Shown one piece after another: positions 60,400 to 64,000 of a stretch of 64,000 nucleotides of DNA. Made by a program: the position numbers and the translations under genes. This DNA is from Delphinapterus leucas (taxonomy: Eukaryota; Chordata; Mammalia; Artiodactyla; Monodontidae). Where the stretch lies: the NCBI RefSeq assembly GCF_002288925.2, contig NW_022098026.1, positions 21,133,190-21,197,189 of the forward strand. Direction: 5' to 3'. Under the pieces are notes generated by a model. That model saw only the letters and a list, made by a program, of their open reading frames with translations, made no database searches and had not been told where the DNA came from. How positions within the stretch are numbered: the first letter of the stretch is position 1; every line of letters starts with the position of its first letter.

Positions 60400-63300
60400 A
60401 TATTAAATATCAACAGATTAACCTCTCAAATTAAAAGGCAGAGGATGGCAGAATGGATTTAAGAAAATGATCCAACTATATGCTGTCTACAGAGACTCAG
60501 ACTTAAAGACAGAAGTAAACTGAAAATAAAAAGATGGAAAAAGACATGCCATTCAAACAGCACACACAAGAGTGGCTATATTAATATCAGATAAAGCAGA
60601 CAACACAAAAATTGTCTCCAGAGACAAAGATGGACAGTGTATAATGATAAAAGTGAGTAACAAATATAAACATATATGCACCAAACAACAAGATGAAGCA
60701 AAACCTAACAAAAGTGAAATAACCCAGTAATACTAGTTAGAAATTTTAATACCCCCACTTTCAATAACAGAACTAGAAGGAAATTTAGCAAGGAAATAGA
60801 CACTTGAACACCACCCTATAACAATTAAATCTAAGAGACATCTGTAAAACACTCCAAAAGAAAAACACTACAAAAGAATAATATTAATTCTTGTCAAGTG
60901 CACATGGAACATTCTCTAGGACAGATTATACATTAGGCCATAAAACATGTCAAATAAAATTTAAAAGACTGAAATCATACAAATTACGTTCTCTGATCAC
61001 AACAGAATGAAGTTAGAAATTAACAGAAGAAAATTTGGAAAATTCACAGATATATATAAATTAAACATTCCAAATAATTAAAGAAAGAAAAAAAATCACA
61101 AGGGAAATGAGAAAATACCTTGAGATAAACGAAAACAAAATATAAAATATACCAAAATTTATGGGATGCAGCAAAAGCAGTGCTAAGAGGGAAATTTATA
61201 GCTGTAAATGTTTACCTTATAAAGAAGAAAGAACTGAAATCAATAGCTTTATCTCCCACCTTAAGAAACTAGAAAACGAAGAAGCATAAATAAAGGAATA
61301 ATAAAGACTAGAGTGGAAATAAATGAAGTAGAGAATAGAAAAACAATAGAAAAGATCAACAAAACCCGAAGTTGCTTCAGTGAAAAATCAATAAAAACTT
61401 TAGCAAGATTGACAAAAAAAAAAAAAGAGAAGACTTAAATGACTAGAATCAGAAATGAAAGTGTGAACATTACTACTGACCTTAGAAAAATAAAAAGGAT
61501 TATAAAGGAATACAATGAACAACTGTATACCAACCAATTAGATAACCTGGATGAAATGGACACATTTCTAGAAACTACCAAAACTGTCTCAAAAAGTAAC
61601 AGAAAATATCATAGACCTATAATAAGTAAAGACATTAAGTTAGTAATCAAAAAAATTCCAATAAAGCCCAGATGGCTTAGCTGGTGAATTTAACCAACTG
61701 TTTAAAGAAGAATTAAGAACAGGAGAGGAGGGAACACTTCTTAACTTGGTCTGAGGCCAGTATCATGATATCACAGCCAGACAGATATATTACAATGAAA
61801 CTACAGAACAATATCCCTTATAAAGGTAAGGGCAAAATCCTCAACAAAATACTGGCAAACTAAATCTAGATGCATACAAAAACTGTTATAAACCATAACC
61901 AAGTGAGTGTAATCCCAGGAACACAAGGTTCGTTCAGTGTATGAGATCAATTAATATAATAAACTATACGAGACTGAAAGGAAAACCACATAATCTTCTC
62001 AATAGATGCAGAAAAAGTGTTTGACAAAATCCAACACCCTTTCATGATAAAAAAACAAACTAGGAAAAAAGGGAAGTTTTTCAATCTGATACAGGATATC
62101 TATGAAAAACCCACAATTAACAACATACTGAAACTGAAAGTTTTCCCTCTGAGTTCAGGACCAATACAACATGCCCACTTTCACCACTGCTATTTAGCAT
62201 TACACTGGAGGTTCTAGCTAGGGCAATTAGGCAGGAAACAGAAGTAAAAGTCATCCAGATTGGAAAGGAAGAAACAAAACTATTTCTACTTGGAAATGAC
62301 AGGATCTTATGTACAGCAAATCTTAAAGAATCTACCCAAAAAACTTACTAGAACTAATAAACAAATTCAGCAAATTCAGCAGCTGCAGGATACAAAATAA
62401 CACAACATATCAGTTGCATAACTACACTGTAGCAATGAACAATCTGAAAATGAAACTAAAAACAAACACAAAAAAAACAAATTTACAACAGCTTCAAAAA
62501 GAATAAAATACTTAGGAATAAATTTAACCAAAGAAGCACAAGAGTTCTATACTGAAAACTACAAAACACTGTAAAGAAATTAAAGATCTACACAAATGGA
62601 AAGACATCATGTGTTCATGAACTGGAAGACTTTAATACTGTCAAGATGGCAATATACCCCAAAGTGATCTACAGGTTCAATGCAATCTCTATCAAAATTC
62701 CAACTGCCATTTTTCAGAAATGGACAAGCTGATCCTAAAATTCATGTGGATTTGCAAGAAACACAGAATAGCCAAAATAATTTTGAAAAAAGAACAAAGT
62801 TGGAGGGCTCATATTCCCAATTTCAAAACTTAGTATGAAAAAATAGTTAATAAAAACAGTGTAGTACTGGCATAAAATCAGGCATGTAGACTGATGGAAT
62901 AGAATTGACTGTCCAGAAATAAACCCATACATTTATGGTTGGTCAGTTGATTTCAACCAGGGTATTGAAATCATTCAATGGAGAGATGAGTCTTTTCAAC
63001 AAATAGTGGTGGGACAACTGGGTATCCATATGTAAAAGAATAAAGTTTGATCCCTACCTCATACTATATACAAAAATTAACTTAAAACAGATCAAAGAGT
63101 TAAATGTAAGTGCTGAAGCTATAAAATTCTTAGAAGGCAACACAGGTGAAAAATCTGTGACCGTGGATTAGGCAACTTGTTTTTAAAGATACGACAACAA
63201 AAGCACAAGCAAAGAAAAAATGAATTGGACTTCATTAAAATGAAAAACATCTGTGACTCAAATAACACGATCAAGGAAATGAAAGGACAACCCTCAGAAT

Positions 63301-64000
63301 GGGAGAAAATATCTGCATATCATGTATCTGATAAGGGTCTAGTGTTCCGAACATATAAACAACTCTTACAAACAACAATAAAAAGACAACCCAGGGCTTC
63401 CCTGGTGGCGCAGTGGTTGAGAGTCCGCCTGCCGATGCAGGGGACATGGGTTCATGCCCTGGTCCGGGAGGATCCCACATGCCGCGGAGTGGCTGGGCCC
63501 GTGAGCCACGGCTGCTGGGCCTACACATCTGGAGCCTGTGCTCCGCAACGGGAGAGGCCACAGCAGTGAGAGGCCCGCGTACCGCAAAAAAAAAAAAAAA
63601 AAAGACAACCCAATTAAAAAACAGGCAAAGGATTTGAACAGACATTTCTCCAAAGATATACAAATGGCCAAGAAGCACTTGAAAATATGTTCAATTTCAT
63701 TTGTCATTTGAGAAATGCAAATCAAAGCCCCAATGAGATACACACACCCACTCAGATGGCCCTTACAAAAAAGACAGAGAATAACAAGTATGGGCAAGGA
63801 TGTGGAGAAATTAGAATTCTAATATGTTGTTTGTGGAACTGGAAAATGGTATAGCCACTGTGCAAAAGTTTGGCAGTTCCTCAAAAGGTTAAACATAGGT
63901 ATCTATTAATGCCCCTCCTAGGTATCTATGAAAGAGAAATAAAAAACATATGTCCACACAAAAACTTATACACGAATGTTCATAACAACGTTATTCACAA
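60400..64000 (+). pseudogene. Old L1 ORF2, decayed and cut by the window end
   Basis: Endonuclease-like and reverse transcriptase-like pieces follow in order with many frame changes. 61439-61687 encodes TRIRNESVNITTDLRKIKRI, the linker before the reverse transcriptase. 62017-62217 begins FDKIQHPFMIKK in the finger/palm region. 63177-63390 covers the connection and ends at the inserted SINE, after which text resumes at 63613. Confidence 0.75.
63394..63598 (+). mobile_element. CHR-2-type SINE inserted in the old L1
   Basis: It starts gggcttccctggtggcgcag and ends ggcccgcgtaccgc plus an A tail. It has a perfect 14-bp duplication aaaaagacaaccca (63380-63393 and 63599-63612). Confidence 0.95.

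Larger units (their letters stand above)
58123..64000 (+). mobile_element. Old L1 LINE (L1M type), near full length, continuing past the window
   Basis: It opens aaaaatggtggagtaaggaa, a typical old L1 5' start. A 5' UTR-like stretch runs to about 59300. ORF1-like text is at 59340-60020 (for example catcataaactatcaggagc, cagatcttgaaagc-type region). ORF2 text is from about 60400 (gacttaaagacagaagtaaa) through the reverse transcriptase (near 62000, atagatgcagaaaaagtgtt) to the C-terminal part at the window end. Stops are frequent throughout. The SINE at 63394-63598 interrupts ORF2. Confidence 0.85.

Overview
This is a mammalian nuclear DNA window, almost entirely intronic. The repeats point to a cetacean: about fifteen tRNA-Glu-derived SINEs of the CHR-1/CHR-2 type (5' end reading ggcttccctggtggc, 3' A tail) lie among cetartiodactyl L1 copies and old mammalian elements (MIR, L2, MLT1, MER20, Tigger, hAT-Charlie). 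No bacterial-style genes, operons or CRISPR arrays are present. The only host coding sequence is two consecutive minus-strand exons of the glucocorticoid receptor gene NR3C1: exon 3 (11165-11328, first zinc finger) and exon 4 (4845-4961, second zinc finger). Together they encode the DNA-binding domain. The gene runs right to left: 1-4844 is the start of intron 4, 4962-11164 is all of intron 3 (6.2 kb), and 11329-64000 is 52.7 kb of the very long intron 2. Exon 2 (N-terminal domain) and exons 5-9 (ligand-binding domain) lie outside. Layout: 1-1372 L1 3' end; 1.4-11.2 kb exons 3 and 4 with SINE, MIR, L2 and MLT1 insertions; 11.3-16.3 kb SINE-rich, with a Tigger element split by an L1; 17.2-18.7 kb an hAT transposase relic and MER20; 20.6-25.8 kb L2, MIR, a perfect 29-bp hairpin (22550-22643) and an L1; 25.8-31 kb mostly old L1M; 32-38 kb SINEs and a MIR cluster; 38.3-39.2 kb two DNA transposons; 40.2-41.7 kb L2; 44.27-51.71 kb a full-length but broken L1 in the sense orientation of NR3C1, carrying two SINEs head to tail; 52.2 kb a SINE; 58.1 kb to the end an old, nearly complete L1 on the plus strand, cut by the window edge. 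I found no undescribed biological system that I can defend. The observations most worth checking are the perfect 29-bp intronic hairpin, the preserved tandem splice donor that would give the GR-gamma (extra Arg) isoform, a one-codon shorter exon 3 than in human, the full-length sense L1 with a changed polyadenylation signal, and a MIR apparently interrupted by a copy of a neighbouring MIR segment.
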